Part shown: positions 38,558 through 47,343 of the stretch, piece after piece
How positions within the stretch are numbered: position 1 is the stretch's first letter
Layout: every line of letters begins with the position of its first letter
Source of the DNA: Hyphomicrobiales bacterium
GTDB lineage: Bacteria > Pseudomonadota > Alphaproteobacteria > Rhizobiales > CAJQND01
Assembly (NCBI GenBank): GCA_028285595.1
Contig: JANQOW010000137.1
Span: 102,973 to 166,972, forward strand
Length of the DNA: 64,000 nucleotides
Direction of reading: 5' to 3'
The notes under the pieces: model-generated
What the model was told of the DNA's origin: nothing
Databases searched by the model: none
Seen by the model: only the letters and a program-made list of their open reading frames with translations
Made by a program: the position numbers and the translations under genes

Positions 38558-40132
38558 ATGACGGCGATCGACAACTGGCCGGTCTTCATTTGCTACCGGC
38601 AATCGGACGGCAAAGATTTTGCCCGCTGGGTCTACGACCTCCTCAACACCCGGCCGGTGCCGGTTGCCGGCCATGACAGCGCCGACCGCGATCCGCCGAA
38701 GCTGGATGTGTACTTCGATCAAGCCGCTCCCGGCGTCGGGGATTGGACGGCGATCCACGAGCCCTATCTCAAGCTCTCCCGCGCCTTCATCATCATTTGC
38801 ACGCCCGGTGCAAAGCTCAATGAAGGAGCGAACGACTGGGTTCATTTGGAGATAGACTGGTGGCTGGCCAACCGCCAGGACGCTCCGATCATCGTCGATC
38901 CGCTGGGCGAAGGCGAGCGCTACATTCCAACAGCCATCTACGAGCGCTGGCCGAATGCCCAGCGCATCGTCCTTGACCTGGCGGACTGGAACAACTTGCC
39001 CGCCGAGGAGCAGGTGACGATCGAAGATCAGACCAGAGCGCGGTTCTTCGGCGGCATCGTTCCGAGCGGCACCAACGTGCTGCGCCAGGAGCTGGATGAA
39101 AAGCAGCGCACTGCGGAGCATTTGGCAGGAGCTCTCAAGCGTTCGCGCCTGTTGTTGGCCGGAACGGCCGGTCTGTCGGTGCTTGCGGTGTCAGCCGGCA
39201 TCTGGGCCTGGAGCGAACGCCTGGAAGCCGATCAGCAAGCCGCGAACGCGACCGCCGCCAAGATCAGGGCTGAGCTTGCCAAAGACCGCGCCCTGCACTC
39301 CGCTGCGGTGAGCCGGCAGGCGCTGTTGTCGTCCTCCGTCAACGCCCATGCCACCAGCCAGCTCTACCTGGAGAAACTGCCGCAGGATCAGGCGACACAA
39401 ACCGAGTTTACCATCACGGGAAACACTCTGGGGTTCCTGTTGCTCGACCGCTCCGCCCGGGAGAACCGAAACGCTGAGAGCGCTTTGCAGATATTTGCGC
39501 ACCTGCGGAAGAAGTACGCCCAGTTCCAACAGAGCTCCGAGCTCTCCCAGGATCTCTTGCTGGAAGTGAAGATCACCGACATGGGCCTAGCCCTGGCGCA
39601 GCGGCCCCGCAAACCGGAAGATCTGGAAGCCGGTGCTGAGGCCTTGGCGGCGCTGACGCCGTCCGAACGCGGCAGAACACGATGGCAGGAAAACGTCTTT
39701 CGTGCCTTTCTGGAGGTGTCCGGTCTCCGGTTCAAAGAAGGGTCCTATCAGGAGGCCTTCGATCATGCCAAGCGCATCCTTGAGGCTTTAGACCGGTTCG
39801 CGGCGGCAAATGCGATCGAGCAGCGCTTGCGCGCCAGGGCATATGGCAAGCTGTCGTGGAACGCCTTGTTTGTGCGCGACTTTGCGCTTGCTGAAACGGC
39901 GGCCAGCAAGGCCGTAGAGCTTATCGAGGCTCACGGCATTAAGGGGCTTGAGTTTGTCCGATTGAACCGCGCCCATGCCTTCGCTTTCGCCAACAAGTCC
40001 GTCGAAGCGCGCAAGATCTACGATGCGGCTGATGGTGAGATGTTGGAGAAGGACATTCAAGCTCTGGCGACGGCCGGTTTATGCCTTGAGCTTTTTGGTG
40101 CATATTTGAACGGCTACTCCTGTGCCAACTAG
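38558..40132 (+). CDS. TIR-domain protein with one membrane segment and helical repeats
   Basis: This protein has 524 residues. The N-terminal TIR domain starts WPVFICYRQSDGKDFARW; a SRAFIIICTPG strand follows, and Glu98 in NDWVHLEIDWW corresponds to the catalytic Glu of NAD-cleaving TIRs. A membrane segment covers about 197-217, then a coiled region and TPR-like helices to the end (about 300-520). ATG 38558 is used; an open frame begins at 38516. The topology suggests a cytosolic TIR and a periplasmic repeat domain. The function is unknown; signalling, NADase activity or defence are possible. The SH3 gene follows 18 bases later. Confidence 0.75.
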   Translation: MTAIDNWPVFICYRQSDGKDFARWVYDLLNTRPVPVAGHDSADRDPPKLDVYFDQAAPGVGDWTAIHEPYLKLSRAFIIICTPGAKLNEGANDWVHLEIDWWLANRQDAPIIVDPLGEGERYIPTAIYERWPNAQRIVLDLADWNNLPAEEQVTIEDQTRARFFGGIVPSGTNVLRQELDEKQRTAEHLAGALKRSRLLLAGTAGLSVLAVSAGIWAWSERLEADQQAANATAAKIRAELAKDRALHSAAVSRQALLSSSVNAHATSQLYLEKLPQDQATQTEFTITGNTLGFLLLDRSARENRNAESALQIFAHLRKKYAQFQQSSELSQDLLLEVKITDMGLALAQRPRKPEDLEAGAEALAALTPSERGRTRWQENVFRAFLEVSGLRFKEGSYQEAFDHAKRILEALDRFAAANAIEQRLRARAYGKLSWNALFVRDFALAETAASKAVELIEAHGIKGLEFVRLNRAHAFAFANKSVEARKIYDAADGEMLEKDIQALATAGLCLELFGAYLNGYSCAN

Positions 40133-40150
40133 CCAGTATGGGATGGGCCG

Positions 40151-41005
40151 ATGACCGCTGCCAAACAATCTGGGCTTGGGTACGCACACCGCGCGGGTGC
40201 TGTGTTTGCTGTTGTAGTTTCCTGCCTGTGGGCCGCGCCGGCACAGGCGACAACATCCTGCGTGGTCGCCGATCCTAAGGATCCTTCCTTGAATGTCCGT
40301 GATGCGCCGCGGGGCAAGCTCATAAACCGGCTGAAGAATGGGCGCACTGTGTTCATTCTGGAGAACAGGCATGACGCCCGGAACAAGCTCTGGGCGAAAG
40401 TGGCCGGGGGCTACCGCGGCAGATGGCGGGAGTGGGGCTGGGTGTTTCAGGATTATCTCAACTGCACGCTGAGCGAAGATCTTGAATCGCGACGCAGCCA
40501 GGTGGAGAAAGTTCACACCAGAGATCTCGCGGCGAACGGGATTGGCTGGTTCGTGAAGCTTGGTGTGGCCTGTCCCTATCAGGGGGAGGGACACACGCTG
40601 TCGTTTCTGCCGGAGTTCGTATCGCAGTATGAGCAGAAGGGCTTTTCGCTGACCGCGATGTGTCTCGGGCTCGCCAGCGAAGGGGTGAACTATGATCCGG
40701 AAACCGGAAACCCCATCCCTCAGTACGAGGCGGTTGGGCCCGATGGTATTGCGGGGCGGTATCCGTTCTTCCTGCCGCGCTGTTATCGGAGTGTCAGGAT
40801 TTTGGCCGGACAGGACACGGCGTGGGTCAGATGGACGCCGGATGCCTGCACGCTCGCTTTCCATCCCGTAACGGGCAAGCGGCTCAGGGCGTCAGGCGAT
40901 GTGGTGCTGACCACCGGGGCGGAAGCCGGTGATGCCAGTCCAGAACCTGATGCGGACAGTACCGTCACCGATGCCAGGTTGCGGGCTCTGCTGGGACGAA
41001 ACTAG
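40151..41005 (+). CDS. Secreted SH3-domain protein, unknown
   Basis: This 284-residue protein has a signal peptide ending near APAQATT, then an SH3-like domain ([20 protein letters not shown]). The rest has a [10 protein letters not shown] segment and an acidic C-terminus with no recognised family. It starts 18 bases after the TIR gene on the same strand, so the two are likely one operon. SH3 domains of this kind bind peptidoglycan. Confidence 0.65.
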   Translation: MTAAKQSGLGYAHRAGAVFAVVVSCLWAAPAQATTSCVVADPKDPSLNVRDAPRGKLINRLKNGRTVFILENRHDARNKLWAKVAGGYRGRWREWGWVFQDYLNCTLSEDLESRRSQVEKVHTRDLAANGIGWFVKLGVACPYQGEGHTLSFLPEFVSQYEQKGFSLTAMCLGLASEGVNYDPETGNPIPQYEAVGPDGIAGRYPFFLPRCYRSVRILAGQDTAWVRWTPDACTLAFHPVTGKRLRASGDVVLTTGAEAGDASPEPDADSTVTDARLRALLGRN

Positions 41006-41097
41006 AGGCGGGCACACCTTGCGCCCCCGGTGCGCCATGTTGCACACTCCTCCTTAGGGGAACGACGAGCATAGCAGCGGGGAGGCCTTTGACGCTC

Positions 41098-42228
41098 ATG
41101 GCCTACAACGAACCATCCTTCACTCTCGGCATCGAAGAGGAATACCTCCTGGTCAACAAAGACACCCGCGATCTGGTGCACGAAACACCGGCCGGCCTGA
41201 TGGAGGCCTGTTCTGAGCTGCTCAAAGATCAGGTGAGCCCGGAATTCCTGCAATGTCAGATCGAGGTGGGCACCAGAGTGTGCAACACGCTCCAGGATGC
41301 CCGCGACGAGCTCACCATGCTGCGCTCGTCCATTGCCGAGGTGGCCACCCAGTTCGGCCTAGCGCCGATTGCCGCCTCGACCCATCCGTTTGCCAATTGG
41401 AAAGATCAGCACCACACCCACAAAGAGCGCTACGACACTCTGGCCCGGGACTTAGGCGGCGTGGTTCGGCGCATGCTGATCTGCGGCATGCATGTGCATG
41501 TGTGCATCGATGATGAAGACATGCGCATCGACATCCACAACCAGCTCTCCTACTTCCTGCCCCACCTTCTGGCGCTTTCAACCTCTTCGCCCTTCTGGCA
41601 GGGCCAGGACATGCAGCTCAAGAGCTACCGCCTGGTGGTGTTCGATGCCTTGCCGCGCACGGGCCTGCCGCCTCAGTTCGGCTCGTTCGGGGAGTATGAG
41701 CGCACGGCCAATGTGCTGGTTCAGGCGGGTCTCATTGAAGACACCACGAAGATCTGGTGGGACCTTCGCCCCTCTGCACGCTTTCCCACCTTGGAGATGC
41801 GGGTTTGCGATGTGCCCACCCGGCTGAACGATACGCTGGCCATTGCGGCGCTTTATGTCTGCATCGCCCGCATGCTCTACCGGCTCAGGCGCAACAATCA
41901 GCGCTGGCGGCAATATCCCAACTTCCTGATCGACGAGAACCGCTGGCGCGCCCAACGCTACGGCATGGAGGAGGGGCTGATCGACTTTGGCCTCGGCGCG
42001 GTGGTGCCTTATGCGGACCTGGCCGAAGAGATCATCGAGCTGGTGCGCGAAGATGCCGAGGCGATGAACTGCGTGGCCGAGGTGGAGCACATCCGCCAGA
42101 TCGTCAAAGAGGGCACCAGCGCCGACCGCCAGCGCCGTGTTTATGCTGAAGCCATGTCCAAGGGGGCAGGGGCAGACGAGGCGCTGCAGGCGGTGGTGGA
42201 CATGCTGATGGAGGAGACGGTGGCGTAA
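41098..42228 (+). CDS. Carboxylate-amine ligase of the GCS2 family (YbdK-like)
   Basis: This 376-residue protein has the GCS2 fold: [20 protein letters not shown] at the N-terminus, then [16 protein letters not shown] and [15 protein letters not shown]. Such enzymes have weak glutamate-cysteine ligase activity in vitro and an unsettled cellular role. ATG 41098 is used; a TTG at 41089 is too close to the GGGGAGG at 41079-41085, and the ATG is a little far (12 bases). The right end runs into the repeat region. Confidence 0.82.
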   Translation: MAYNEPSFTLGIEEEYLLVNKDTRDLVHETPAGLMEACSELLKDQVSPEFLQCQIEVGTRVCNTLQDARDELTMLRSSIAEVATQFGLAPIAASTHPFANWKDQHHTHKERYDTLARDLGGVVRRMLICGMHVHVCIDDEDMRIDIHNQLSYFLPHLLALSTSSPFWQGQDMQLKSYRLVVFDALPRTGLPPQFGSFGEYERTANVLVQAGLIEDTTKIWWDLRPSARFPTLEMRVCDVPTRLNDTLAIAALYVCIARMLYRLRRNNQRWRQYPNFLIDENRWRAQRYGMEEGLIDFGLGAVVPYADLAEEIIELVREDAEAMNCVAEVEHIRQIVKEGTSADRQRRVYAEAMSKGAGADEALQAVVDMLMEETVA

Positions 42229-42239
42229 CGCCCGCCACC

Positions 42240-42573
42240 CGTCATCCCGGAATTTTGCGCCAGCAAAAATGTCCGGGACCCAGATGCCGCAGAGCTCAGA
42301 TCCAGCCGGGTCCCCGCGTTCGCGGGGATGACGATGTTAATCGTGCCCACATCCCCGTCATCCCGGAATTTTGCGTCAGCAAGATATCCGGGACCCAGGA
42401 GCCGCCTAACTCAGAGCCAACCTCCCTGGGTCCCCGCGTTCGCGGGGATGACGATGTTAATCGTGCCCACATCCCCGTCATCCCGGAATTTTGCGCCAGC
42501 AAAATATCCGGGACCCAGAGGCCACAGAACTTAGAGCCAACCGTTCTGGGTCCCCGCGTTCGCGGGGATGACG
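42240..42573 (+). repeat. Three tandem palindromic elements (about 95-98 bp each)
   Basis: Three related units begin at 42240, 42356 and 42476 and end at 42333, 42453 and 42573. Each opens with CGTCATCCCGGAATTTTGCG and closes with CGCGGGGATGACG, so the ends are complementary. The spacers between units are nearly identical. The last two units have a period of exactly 120 bp. Units of this kind are common between genes in Hyphomicrobiales. Confidence 0.85.
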
Positions 42574-42661
42574 ATGGGAGAGAGCGGGGAAGACGATGGG
42601 AGAGAGCGGGTATGTCGATGGAAGAGAGCGGTGATGACGATGGGAAGGAGCGGGGATGACG
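42574..42661 (+). repeat. 22-bp tandem repeat, four units
   Basis: The GACG step recurs at 42570, 42592, 42614, 42636 and 42658, so the array has an exact 22-bp period. The unit is close to GATGGGAGAGAGCGGGGATG plus GAC. It continues directly from the palindromic units at its left. The same 22-bp unit occurs in reverse orientation at 46626-46779. Confidence 0.8.
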
Positions 42662-42857
42662 ATGTTCGGAGCGCGAGAGCGCCCCCGCTGCACGGGTTAA
42701 CAACACCCAGCCAATTTAACCCGCCATCTTCACCGGATCTTTCAGCCTTTGTGCCACACTGCCATCCTAGCCCGGTGGTCCAAGCAACGGGCGTTAGACG
42801 GTTATCGATTTCCCGTTGCGGGCCCGCCAGAAGGGCTTTGAGACAAGGAGATCGCCC

Positions 42858-43187
42858 ATGGCCACACGCACCATCAACAGCATGCTCTGGACAGTGGGGT
42901 GCATTGTTCTGTTCGCCCTGATCTTCGCCTCAACGCCGGCCGCCGCCAACGGGCCATTCTGCGCCCAAAGGGCCAAGCTGATCGAGGGGTTGAGCGCCAA
43001 GTTTCAGGAGAGCCGCAAAGGCGTCGGGATCACCGGCACAGGCACAGGCGCCCTGGAGGTCTATGCCTCAGAGGAAGGCACCTGGACCATTGTGGTGACC
43101 ACCACGCGCGGCAAGACCTGCATCCTCGCCTCCGGTCATTCCTGGCAGACAACGCCCAAGGCAGCCGTGCACGGCCCAGGGGCTTGA
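42858..43187 (+). CDS. Small secreted protein, unknown
   Basis: This is a 109-residue protein. AAGGAG lies before ATG 42858. It has a signal peptide (IVLFALIFASTPAAANG) and two cysteines, in PFCAQRAKL and GKTCILASGHS. The segment EGTWTIVVTTTRGKTC suggests a small beta-domain. The family is not recognised. It lies between the repeat array and a small reverse-strand membrane protein. Confidence 0.6.
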   Translation: MATRTINSMLWTVGCIVLFALIFASTPAAANGPFCAQRAKLIEGLSAKFQESRKGVGITGTGTGALEVYASEEGTWTIVVTTTRGKTCILASGHSWQTTPKAAVHGPGA

Positions 43188-43220
43188 GCACAGCTCTAAA
43201 CGCCGTCTTGTCCGGGAACC

Positions 43221-43403
43221 CTAGTCGGAATGCGGCCGGCCGAAGGAGGCGGTTTGCACCGCACTGCCGGTTATGATCTGAGCCTGCTGGCCCTCTGCTT
43301 CCAGTTTCGCGCTGGCGCCCATGTTGAAGCCCGCGTACGCAGCGAGCCAGGCACTCACGAACAGTCCACAGCACGCGGGACCGTATTGCTTCAGCCAATC
43401 CAT
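43221..43403 (-). CDS. Very small membrane protein, unknown
   Basis: The 60-residue frame has an excellent GGAGG ribosome site before the ATG at 43403. It has one hydrophobic helix (CCGLFVSAWLAAYAGFNMGA) and a polar tail. A longer open frame to 43502 exists but lacks such a site. Function unknown. Confidence 0.5.
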   Translation of the reverse strand: MDWLKQYGPACCGLFVSAWLAAYAGFNMGASAKLEAEGQQAQIITGSAVQTASFGRPHSD

Positions 43404-43538
43404 ACTGACCTCCTCAACCCAGTCCCCATACTCTGTCGCCCAACCGGTAAACGCCCGGTTAAGTAAGAAGAGTTGCGGAAGATTGGGGCGATTTTTTGCC
43501 ATTGATCCGTACGCGTCATGCGGGCAAAGCTAGCGGCC

Positions 43539-44330
43539 ATGGCCCAGACGCTCACCATGTACCAGGTGGATGCCTTCACCGATCGCCCGTTCGCCGGAAA
43601 TCCAGCCGCTGTTCTGGTGCTGGAGGCGCCGCTGGATGAGGGCCTGATGAAGGCGATTGCCGCGGAGAACAATCTGTCTGAAACCGCCTATGCCGTGGCC
43701 ACCGAGGGCGGCTATCATCTGCGCTGGTTCACGCCAACCCACGAGGCGGCCTTTTGCGGCCACGCCACACTCGCCACCGCCCATGTGCTGGCGCACGAAC
43801 TGGGCGGCAAAGGACCGTTTTGCTTTCAAACCCAGGTCGGGGAACTGACCGTAACCCTCAAGGAGGCGGGCTATAGCATGGACTTGCCGGCCTTTGCGCC
43901 GGAGATCCTGGCCCCTGCGCCCGCCTGGGTGGCCGAGCTCTTTCCCGGCGGGGTGAGGGGGGCGTTCAAGAACTTTGAGAACATGTTCGTTGAGCTGGGC
44001 TCGGAGGCAGAGGTGAGGGCCTTCACCCCCAACCTGGCCGCCCTGGCCGAGACCTACGACATAGACCTCTGCATCACCGCTGAGGGCGAGGATGTGGACT
44101 TCGTCTCGCGCTATTTCGCCCCGCGCGCCGGCATTCCCGAAGATCCTGTGACCGGCTCCACCCACGCCACCTTAGTGCCGTATTGGGCAGAGCGCTTGGG
44201 CAAAACCCGCTTTGAGGCCAGGCAGGTTTCCCCGCGCGGTGGACGCCTCATGGCAACGCTGCTGGACGGGCGCGTTCGCCTGGAAGGCCAGGCTGTGACC
44301 TTCCTTAAGGGTGAGATCACGGTGGCTTAG
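43539..44330 (+). CDS. PhzF-family isomerase/epimerase
   Basis: This protein has 263 residues from ATG 43539; in-frame ATGs also lie at 43518 and 43557. It starts YQVDAFTDRPFAGNPAAV with the family's conserved NPAAVL, then the catalytic glutamate in NNLSETAYA, RWFTPTHEAAFCGHATLA, and the second-half DPVTGSTHATL. PhzF-like enzymes catalyse a 1,3-proton shift, but the natural substrate of most is unknown. It directly precedes the tmRNA gene. Confidence 0.85.
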   Translation: MAQTLTMYQVDAFTDRPFAGNPAAVLVLEAPLDEGLMKAIAAENNLSETAYAVATEGGYHLRWFTPTHEAAFCGHATLATAHVLAHELGGKGPFCFQTQVGELTVTLKEAGYSMDLPAFAPEILAPAPAWVAELFPGGVRGAFKNFENMFVELGSEAEVRAFTPNLAALAETYDIDLCITAEGEDVDFVSRYFAPRAGIPEDPVTGSTHATLVPYWAERLGKTRFEARQVSPRGGRLMATLLDGRVRLEGQAVTFLKGEITVA

Positions 44331-44376
44331 GCTCAGAGCCCCTTTTTTTGTCAACTTTTTGCGCCTATATTAGGGG

Positions 44377-44740
44377 TGCCGGTTTTCGGACCGGCTATGG
44401 CGATAAATGGCTGTCGTAATAAACCATTCGGACCCGGGGGCAGTACCCGGCACCTCCACCACAAGCTGTTCGAAACCGAACAACAGATGGGTGGCACCAA
44501 ATCCCTGATAAACCGGCCAAAAACGGTTTCTGATGGGGGTGAAACAGGCTCGACGAGGGTGTAAAGGGCAAGTTTTCGCTCGGCATGGTACCGCCGTATC
44601 GGGCCATTCTAATAGTTGCAAACGACAACTATGCTGAGGCACGTCTCGCTGCTTAAGCAGTGCGACTGTTTCGATCTAAGCCCTGATCCGTAGCAGGCTC
44701 AGGCGGGGTCCGGCGGGCACCTGGCAACAGAAGCCCGCCA
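44377..44740 (+). ncRNA. ssrA: Permuted two-piece transfer-messenger RNA
   Basis: The gene is circularly permuted, as in other alphaproteobacteria. The acceptor piece comes first and ends in CCA at 44459-44461, with a T-arm stem (CCGGG/CCCGG). The coding piece starts at 44535 with GGGGGTG, which pairs with CACCTCC before that CCA to form the acceptor stem. The tag begins with GCA at 44618 and reads ANDNYAEARLAA, ending in TAA at 44654-44656. A GC hairpin (GGCGGGC at 44712-44718, GCCCGCC at 44733-44739) closes the gene. The exact 5' and 3' ends are estimates. The product rescues stalled ribosomes and tags the peptide for degradation. Confidence 0.93.
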
Positions 44741-44853
44741 TTTTCCCGCCATGCAGATTGCGCGGCGTGGAGAAATGGTACACTAGCGTAACGTTTCGGT
44801 TACTTTCGTAGCCTAGATTTTAATTCCTCAACCAAGCAGAGGAATCGACGGCA

Positions 44854-45471
44854 ATGCCAGAAGATCAAATGCGCTATGATCTGCTGGCCCAGCAGGCGCT
44901 CAGAGGCGTTGTGCGGGCCGCGTTGGAACGCGTCCGCGTGGACGGGCTCCCGGGCGAGCACCATTTCTACATTGCCTTCGACACCACCCATCCCGGCTCC
45001 AAACTGTCGGACCGTCTGAAGCGTAAATATCCAGAAGAAATGACCGTTGTCCTCCAGCACCAGTTCTGGGGTCTGGAAGTGCGCGACGATGGCTTCAATG
45101 TGGAGCTGTCCTTCGACAATATCCCGGAAAAGCTGGAAGTGCCCTTTGCCGCCATCCGCGGGTTCTTTGACCCGCACGTGCAGTTTGGCCTGCAGTTCGA
45201 AATGGAAGAGGCCAACCAGAACGACACCTCCAAGGACGAGGAGGCAGAGGCCTCATCTGGCCCCAAAATGGCCATCGTGGCCAAGGAGGCCCAGGCGCCT
45301 GACAACGAGGACACCAAGCCGGACGCCGAAGAGGAGGCATCGCCAGACGAGGCCCCCGCTGAGGAGGCGGCCGAGGCGAAGTCCGAAGCTGGCGACGCTG
45401 AGACCGCTGAGGGCGAGGATCCCAAGGAAGAGGCCAAGGTGGTGAGCCTTGATGCCTTCCGCAAAACTTGA
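44854..45471 (+). CDS. sspB: ClpXP adaptor SspB (alpha type)
   Basis: This 205-residue protein has the SspB tag-binding domain in its first 115 residues: HHFYIAFDTTHPG, LKRKYPEEMTVVLQHQFW and VPFAAIRGFFDPHVQFGL. A long acidic Glu/Ala/Asp tail follows, and the end VVSLDAFRK resembles the peptide by which SspB docks on ClpX. It delivers ssrA-tagged proteins to ClpXP. It starts about 115 bases after the tmRNA gene, which makes its tag. It overlaps mepA by about 20 bases. Confidence 0.92.
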   Translation: MPEDQMRYDLLAQQALRGVVRAALERVRVDGLPGEHHFYIAFDTTHPGSKLSDRLKRKYPEEMTVVLQHQFWGLEVRDDGFNVELSFDNIPEKLEVPFAAIRGFFDPHVQFGLQFEMEEANQNDTSKDEEAEASSGPKMAIVAKEAQAPDNEDTKPDAEEEASPDEAPAEEAAEAKSEAGDAETAEGEDPKEEAKVVSLDAFRKT

Positions 45472-46492
45472 AAAAAGGTTCAATCGCACATTGCTTCAGA
45501 CGCTGACGCTGAGATCGGTATTGAGCGTTCTGGCCTTAAGTGCCGCGGTGCTGTGCGCGCCGGACCTCGCGCGCGCGCAGACGCCCGGTGATGCCATCGG
45601 CGATCTCATCAAGGACGTGGTGATCCCGCGGGCAAAGCCTGAAGGCCTTTCGACCCGGAACGTTGCGGCCAAGCGGCTGTTCGGCGCCAAGAAGAAGGCC
45701 GCCCGGTTGCGGCCGAATGCTTATGGTTCCTACACCCGCGGCTGTCTGGCCGGCGCCGAGCAGCTTGAGGCCACCGGGCCCGCCTGGCAGGCCATGCGGC
45801 TTTCGCGCAACCGCCATTGGGGCCATCCGAAGCTTGTGGCGCTGGTGCGGCGTCTGGCTGTGGAAGCCAAGCAGCATGACGGCTGGAACGGCCTTCTGGT
45901 GGGCGATCTCTCCCAGCCGCGCGGCGGGCCGATGACCAGCGGCCACCGCTCTCACCAGATCGGGCTTGATGCGGATATCTGGCTGAACCCCATGCCGAAC
46001 CGCGAGCTGACCTATAACGAGCGCGAGAAGATCTCCGCCAAATCCATGGTGCTTGACCGCAAGCGCCTGAACCGCAAGCGCTGGACCGAGGCCCATGCGC
46101 GCATCCTCTTCCGCACGGCGAACTATCATGAGGTGGAGCGGATTTTCGTGCATCCGCCGATCAAGAAGGAAATGTGCGAGTGGGCCACCCGCAAGGGCGT
46201 TAAGGACCGCCGCTGGCTGGGCAAGATCCGCGCCTATTACGGCCACCACTACCATTTCCACATCCGCATCCGCTGCCCTCAAGGGGCCGTGGGCTGCAAA
46301 GACCAGAAGCTGGCGCCGCGCAAGGACGATTGCGAGGAGAACCTGGCCTATTGGATGGGCACCAAGCCTTGGGTGCGGCCCAAGAAGAAGAAGGGCGCAA
46401 AGAAGAAGAAACCCAAGAAGGTCTACAAGCCCTTCGTGGTGCAGATGAAGCACCTGCCCAAAGCCTGCCGGACGGTGCTGAACGCCCAGTAG
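45452..46492 (+). CDS. mepA: Penicillin-insensitive murein endopeptidase
   Basis: This is a protein of about 346 residues with a signal peptide (SVLALSAAVLCAPDLARAQ). It has the M74 endopeptidase zinc motifs: TSGHRSHQIGLDADIW supplies His and Asp, and HHYHFHIRI supplies the later His residues. The basic C-terminus (KKKKGAKKKKPKK) is unusual. It cleaves D-Ala-meso-DAP cross-links in the periplasm. The start ATG 45452 lies inside the sspB gene; translation would be coupled. Confidence 0.85.
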   Translation: MPSAKLEKRFNRTLLQTLTLRSVLSVLALSAAVLCAPDLARAQTPGDAIGDLIKDVVIPRAKPEGLSTRNVAAKRLFGAKKKAARLRPNAYGSYTRGCLAGAEQLEATGPAWQAMRLSRNRHWGHPKLVALVRRLAVEAKQHDGWNGLLVGDLSQPRGGPMTSGHRSHQIGLDADIWLNPMPNRELTYNEREKISAKSMVLDRKRLNRKRWTEAHARILFRTANYHEVERIFVHPPIKKEMCEWATRKGVKDRRWLGKIRAYYGHHYHFHIRIRCPQGAVGCKDQKLAPRKDDCEENLAYWMGTKPWVRPKKKKGAKKKKPKKVYKPFVVQMKHLPKACRTVLNAQ

Positions 46493-46625
46493 GCGGGCGA
46501 TGTCAACCCTCAGGGCCAAATAGCGCCAATTTGCGTTTTGCCATAGGGGCTTACGCGAAATTGGGTTCGTTTCGCAGAATCGGCCACTTCGTGGCGCGGC
46601 ACACTGCGCCCTCCGCTCTTACCTC
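46493..46625. other. Intergenic stretch between mepA and the repeat array
   Basis: About 130 bases that carry no credible gene. A frame crosses the whole region, but it continues through the repeats and resembles no protein. Confidence 0.5.
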
Positions 46626-46779
46626 CGTCATCTCCGTTCTCTGCCATCGTCATCTCTGTTTTCTCCCACCGTCATCCCCGTTCTCTCCCACCGTCATTCC
46701 CGTTCTCTCCCATCGTCATCCCCGTTCTCTCCCACCGTCATCCCCGTTCTCTCCCACCGTCATTCCCGTTCTCTCCCAG
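46626..46779 (-). repeat. 22-bp tandem repeat, seven units (inverted copy)
   Basis: CGTCAT recurs at 46626, 46648, 46670, 46692, 46714, 46736, 46758 and 46780, an exact 22-bp period. On the reverse strand the unit matches the array at 42574-42661 (GGGAGAGAACGGGGATGACG against GGGAGAGAGCGGGGATGACG). Confidence 0.85.
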
Positions 46780-46878
46780 CGTCATCCCCGCGAACGCGGG
46801 GATCCAGAGGCGGCTGGCTTTGAACTGTGCGGCTCCTGGGTCCCGGAGATTTTGCTGGCGCAAAATTCCGGGATGACG
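46780..46878 (-). repeat. Palindromic intergenic element (inverted copy of the 42.2 kb units)
   Basis: The element begins CGTCATCCCCGCGAACGCGG and ends CAAAATTCCGGGATGACG, the reverse complement of the units at 42240-42573. It has the same terminal complementarity. It stands next to the inverted 22-bp array, so the two-part arrangement is mirrored. Confidence 0.85.
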
Positions 46879-47343
46879 GCAGGGCGCGCGCATGTACAAG
46901 ATCTGAAAAATCCCTCAAAAAGTGGCGGCGCACTGGTGAGAGAACGGGGAGCGTAAGCCTTTGATTTTAAGAGCAAATCGAATAAAACTTCAAATTTAGG
47001 AATTTTTTGCTTGACAGCGTGACGCTGTTATGGCCATATCCCTCTACGCTGGCAACAGTTGGGCTCATCGCCCGCCGATTTCCCAAAACCAGAAGAGACG
47101 CCACCACGCCCAAATCGAAAACGGACTTTGGCGTGACACGTGCTGTGCAGCGATGACGACTGGTTTTTGTGGTCGTAGGTGAACGTCCCGCAGCTGCCCC
47201 CATTTGATTCAGCGGATTAATCTACGTCCTCATTTCGCGTAAATTTGCGGTCCCAGCCTCTCGAATTTCCTTAATTATTCAACGATAGGGTATGTGCCCA
47301 ACGTTTTTCATAAGTTGGTGGTGACGAATTGTCAGGAGTGCCA
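46879..47343. other. Gene-poor, AT-richer stretch
   Basis: About 465 bases with no credible gene. A short reverse frame (46967-47203) has no family character. This marks the start of the lower-GC region that runs to the right edge. Confidence 0.45.

Noticed and set aside
38558..41005. A Thoeris-type defence system
   Set aside because: Only a TIR protein and an exported SH3 protein are present; no SIR2/ThsA or other known effector gene is adjacent.
42255..42659. Open frame of about 134 codons through the left repeat array
   Set aside because: It runs through the palindromic units and repeats the same peptide with the DNA period; no ribosome site and no family.
44376..44564. Short open frames inside the tmRNA gene
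   Set aside because: The region is explained by the acceptor and coding pieces of ssrA, whose acceptor stem pairs exactly.
46626..46779. Possible CRISPR array
   Set aside because: The 22-bp units are directly joined without unique spacers, and no cas gene is nearby.
46330..46956. Open frame of about 208 codons across the mepA end and the right repeat array
   Set aside because: It overlaps mepA in another frame and its downstream half is the translation of the 22-bp array.
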